Source: Spirochaetaceae bacterium (lineage in GTDB: Bacteria > Spirochaetota > Spirochaetia > SZUA-6 > DRHE01). Taken from it: a DNA stretch of 64,000 nucleotides. The stretch lies in assembly GCA_020353535.1 (NCBI GenBank), contig CP070696.1, positions 1,349,409 through 1,413,408 of the forward strand. The letters are read 5' to 3'. Numbering within the stretch: position 1 is the first letter of the stretch; every line of letters starts with the position of its first letter. The position numbers were made by a program, and so were the translations under genes. Below, one piece after another: positions 61,267-64,000 of this stretch. The notes under the pieces were generated by a model. The model worked only from the letters and a program-made list of their open reading frames with translations. It was not told the origin of the DNA and ran no database searches.

Positions 61267-61424
61267 TCGTGAAAACCTCCACAAAATTGTAGGGCCATTA
61301 TTCTGGATTTACCACTGCTTTGCAAGGGGGCAACCTATCTGAGACCCCTGGTAACCCCAGCAGCGTGGCCACAGCCATACCACTTCTACAAGAACCGTGA
61401 ATTCATCTATAGTAGACTCGCTTG

Positions 61425-63677
61425 ATGATGTTGAAGCGTTTTTTCTTTCTGGCAATTCCGCCCGTGTTTCTCCTTCTGCACGTTCTCCAAACTCCTCTGG
61501 TCTTTCCCTCGTTTCTCCTCCGCCCTCAAGTGATCGCCTGCATCGATACGCGGTCGGATGCGCAAAATCTCTATATAATGCTCCAGCGATACGGCTCCGT
61601 ATTGTTACCCACCCAAGAAACCGTGACATTTTTACGGCGAAATGAGTTTCAAAGTGCAGAGGATCTCGAGGCATACCTCGGCAGCTTCCCCCAAAGCGCA
61701 GATATAGATCTTCCCAGGGCGTTGGTTCGAGCATCCACCCTTATACGCCCGTACTCTCGGATAATCCTGCTGCTGGATCGCTATCCCTCCGCCGCCGAGA
61801 TAAAAACCATCGGCGCTCTACAGCGGCGGGGACTGCCGCCCACTACGATGCGGTTGCCGCAGACAGACTATGATCCATTATTTCTGGCCTTTTCATACAC
61901 CTACGGAACCCAAGAGGGCGCGCTGGACTTCGACCTGTTGTTTTCCCCAAGAGTCGGAGAGTACGACAGTCTGGAGCTGTCCTCCGGGGGAAAGTCGTTG
62001 GCTGCTACCTTCCCTGAAGAGTTGGAGGAGGGAAGAGGTTTTCAGGCAACCCTTCCGATCCCCGCCTCAGGTGATACGCTGCTGGAACTCACTTTAACCG
62101 GCAATAGAGGGTCACTCCGGCGTTCGCTGCGAATTCAATCAAGAGGGGAGGAGGATCCGCAGATCCTGCTGATTAGCGATAAAGCGAGCTCCCGCAATCT
62201 GTTGGAGACCCTGTACAGGGTAAAACGTGTCACCCTGGAAGAGGTCTGGAGGGAAAATCTGGCCGCCTATCCCCTTTTGGTCTTTGACGGAGTTGCGCTT
62301 GGTGCCCTGGATTCGGAGTTGACTGCGGCCATAACGGAGATCTACAGCCGGAGATCGGCGTCGCTGTTCTTCGTGGCCGATAGTCCGAGATTTGGGAAAA
62401 AGGGGGATAATCCGGCGGTCGAACGGATCCTCCCGATAGAACTTTCTCCCAGATCCCTGCGCTACCTGCCCGATTTAGGGATTCTAATTCTCCTGGATAT
62501 ATCAGCCAGCATGATGGGGGAGAAACTCTCCCTGGCAAAAGTATCTACTCTGGAGCTGCTGAAGAATCTCAAAGATACAGACCGAATCAGTATTCTCGCC
62601 TTCTGGGACAGCTTCCGCTTCCTCCACGGGTTCGAAGAGAAACGAACGCTTAGCAGCGAAGTCGAGCTGGCGCCTCTCATCGCCCAGGGCGGCACGGACG
62701 TGTACAAAGCTCTGGAGGCGGGACTCAGCAATCTCTTATCGCTGGATATGGAGGACAGACACGTTATTCTCATCAGCGACGGAAACACCAAGGAGGCAGA
62801 TTTTGCCTCCCAGATCGAACGAGCCTATAGCAGGGGTATTACCATCTCAACCCTGGCGGTCGGGGACGACGTCAACACGGCTCTTCTGTCGCGAATCGCG
62901 CAGGAGACCGACGGTCGATATTACCGCGTTCTCAGCCTGGAGGAGATCCCTTCGATTATTTTCGAGGACCGCAAATCGATCGCTCGTTCGAGCTTCGCCG
63001 TGGATCTGTTCTCAATCTTCGATCCCGCAAGTACCCCGGTCGGGAATGTCTCCGGAATGAGCCTGTTCACACCCAAGACCGGTAAGCCGATCGTGTACCG
63101 AAACCAGCTCGACGATCCTCTGCTTATCGCTGAAAGCAAGGACCAGCAGCTCACGGTGGTTTTTCTCTCCGACCTCTACGGCACCTACACGAAGGATTTC
63201 TTCTCCAATCCGGAGGTCGTGCGCGGCTTCCAGGCTGTCCTGGACCCCGTGCTCCGCCGGCATCAACTCACCGTGCGCGTCGCGGAAGCTGCGGGCAGGA
63301 TGTCGATAACAGTGAGCGGCAGAGATCTTATAGAACCCACACTAGAAGTCTACAGGGAAAACCGCATCGTGCAGCACCGACCCATGGAAGCCGGCATCTA
63401 TCAAACCTATCATGCGGAGCTCCCGGCAACCCTCCCCGGCTCATACACGGCCGTTCTCTACAGTCAGGGAGCGCCTTTGATCCGAATTCCGCTTTACTAC
63501 AACGCCTCAATGCAGGGATTGCCCACGGATGCCCTGGAAGCCTGGGTGGAGTATCGTAGCCGTTCCTTCGTTTACCTCCCGGCGGGAAATTTGTATTTTG
63601 TCCTCTTTTTCCTCTCCTCGCTTCTCGTGACCTGGTGGGCTCGAAATCCCAAATGGTCAAGAAGGAGCAGCTCGTGA
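61425..63677 (+). CDS. Membrane-anchored von Willebrand factor A domain protein
   Basis: About 750 residues. N-terminal membrane segment (LKRFFFLAIPPVFLLLHV), a long extracytoplasmic part, a VWA domain from about residue 350 with MIDAS motif D-I-S-A-S (GILILLDISASMMGEKL), GGTDVYKALEAG and VILISDGNTKEADF, then a beta-rich region and a C-terminal span (LYFVLFFLSSLLVTWWA) ending in a basic tail. The layout recalls BatA/glutamine-amidotransferase-like VWA proteins. A ligand- or metal-binding envelope role is likely. TTG 61422 and ATG 61428 are alternatives. The next gene overlaps its stop (GTGA). Confidence 0.88.
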   Translation: MMLKRFFFLAIPPVFLLLHVLQTPLVFPSFLLRPQVIACIDTRSDAQNLYIMLQRYGSVLLPTQETVTFLRRNEFQSAEDLEAYLGSFPQSADIDLPRALVRASTLIRPYSRIILLLDRYPSAAEIKTIGALQRRGLPPTTMRLPQTDYDPLFLAFSYTYGTQEGALDFDLLFSPRVGEYDSLELSSGGKSLAATFPEELEEGRGFQATLPIPASGDTLLELTLTGNRGSLRRSLRIQSRGEEDPQILLISDKASSRNLLETLYRVKRVTLEEVWRENLAAYPLLVFDGVALGALDSELTAAITEIYSRRSASLFFVADSPRFGKKGDNPAVERILPIELSPRSLRYLPDLGILILLDISASMMGEKLSLAKVSTLELLKNLKDTDRISILAFWDSFRFLHGFEEKRTLSSEVELAPLIAQGGTDVYKALEAGLSNLLSLDMEDRHVILISDGNTKEADFASQIERAYSRGITISTLAVGDDVNTALLSRIAQETDGRYYRVLSLEEIPSIIFEDRKSIARSSFAVDLFSIFDPASTPVGNVSGMSLFTPKTGKPIVYRNQLDDPLLIAESKDQQLTVVFLSDLYGTYTKDFFSNPEVVRGFQAVLDPVLRRHQLTVRVAEAAGRMSITVSGRDLIEPTLEVYRENRIVQHRPMEAGIYQTYHAELPATLPGSYTAVLYSQGAPLIRIPLYYNASMQGLPTDALEAWVEYRSRSFVYLPAGNLYFVLFFLSSLLVTWWARNPKWSRRSSS

Positions 63678-64000
63678 GACACTCGCTGCTACAATTGCTG
63701 TGGCTGACCTGGGTCGGGTCAGCTCTCTTCGCCCAGACCCTGTCATTTCCCGAAGGTCTGACACCTTTTCGGCTGAACAGAGTAGAGGTGGATCAGGTAG
63801 ACTGGGCGTACCTGAAAATCTGGGGTGAGCGTTTCGACGGGAGCGAAGTGCCCCTTTTCTCCGGTCCCGGAATCCCGAGAGGCGACGGATTTTTGTACTA
63901 CGTGTATCTCGATGAGGATATCCGCTTCCTGGGAGCAGAGAGCGAGAGCTCCTCGGGGCAAACCCAACAGCTCACGACGGAGGTTCGGCGCGCGGCGTTT
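63674..64000 (+). CDS. Exported protein, N-terminal part (runs off the window)
   Basis: GTG 63674 overlaps the VWA stop as GTGA, with AAGGAG 7 nt upstream. The first 109 residues are in the window: a signal peptide (RHSLLQLLWLTWVGSALFAQ) then a soluble beta-rich sequence (LKIWGERFDGSEVPLFSGPG). Likely a partner of the VWA protein. Family not recognised. Confidence 0.75.
   Translation, partial: MRHSLLQLLWLTWVGSALFAQTLSFPEGLTPFRLNRVEVDQVDWAYLKIWGERFDGSEVPLFSGPGIPRGDGFLYYVYLDEDIRFLGAESESSSGQTQQLTTEVRRAAF

Overview
The window looks like chromosomal DNA of a free-living, anaerobic or facultative spirochaete of the Spirochaeta / Sediminispirochaeta type. This is an inference from gene content and style. 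Exported binding proteins carry the small-residue-rich mature starts typical of spirochaetes (AGGKAE, AGAGGE, AGGRNE). There is also a cyclophilin-FKBP fusion, a class III ribonucleotide reductase, a flavodiiron protein and an Nqr-type sodium pump. Genes are tightly packed, often with 1-14 bp overlaps, and no gene-free stretch exceeds about 300 bp. I saw no rRNA, tRNA, CRISPR array, insertion sequence or prophage.

Layout. 1-2942: an ABC importer (binding protein and two permeases, ATPase beyond the left edge), preceded by an unusual APH-fold kinase-like gene. 4063-8637: DUF1499 lipoprotein, outer-membrane-like protein, class II photolyase facing a CarH-like B12 photoreceptor regulator with an XRE DNA-binding domain, then add, an LsrG-like gene and sixA (8182-10016). 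10173-19846: small zinc ribbon, valS, an ECF sigma factor flanked by membrane proteins, cysE, an oxidoreductase, clpB, and a cereblon-type CULT-domain protein just behind clpB. 19883-28704: a catabolic cluster read on the minus strand (PadR, HAAS membrane protein, sulfatase, DUF3604 PHP protein, enolase-superfamily enzyme, TctCBA importer). 28819-34911: gph, nrdG-nrdD-nrdR with tandem NrdR boxes, mgtC-like, cyclophilin-FKBP fusion. 34908-46633: a minus-strand sugar region (ribose-type ABC importer with a divergent LacI regulator, a Sir2 deacylase, two UROD-like proteins, fucI, fucU, nitroreductase, DMT transporter). 46659-56776: aat, a Prune-like DHH phosphatase, YggU, flavodiiron protein, Na/Pi transporter, rhodanese, nitrilase-family protein, aspS, mutY. 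56815-61266: nqrBCDEF without nqrA, plus an unknown gene. 61425-64000: a VWA-domain protein and a truncated exported protein.

Two themes cut across the window. First, many transcription-unit-leading genes (valS, clpB, the CULT gene, the LacI and CarH-like regulators, rhodanese, aspS) have a plausible sigma-70 promoter whose -10 hexamer ends only 6-8 nt before the start codon and no Shine-Dalgarno sequence, so they are probably leaderless. Operon-internal genes usually have clear Shine-Dalgarno sites. Second, a short repeat coding for G-(K/RR)-S-A-D-x-x-x-G has invaded two unrelated neighbouring genes (mutY and the nitrilase-family gene).

The most interesting items are the B12/XRE photoreceptor opposite photolyase, the CULT protein behind ClpB, the nqrA-less sodium pump, the SAD repeats and the UROD-like pair in a fucose operon.
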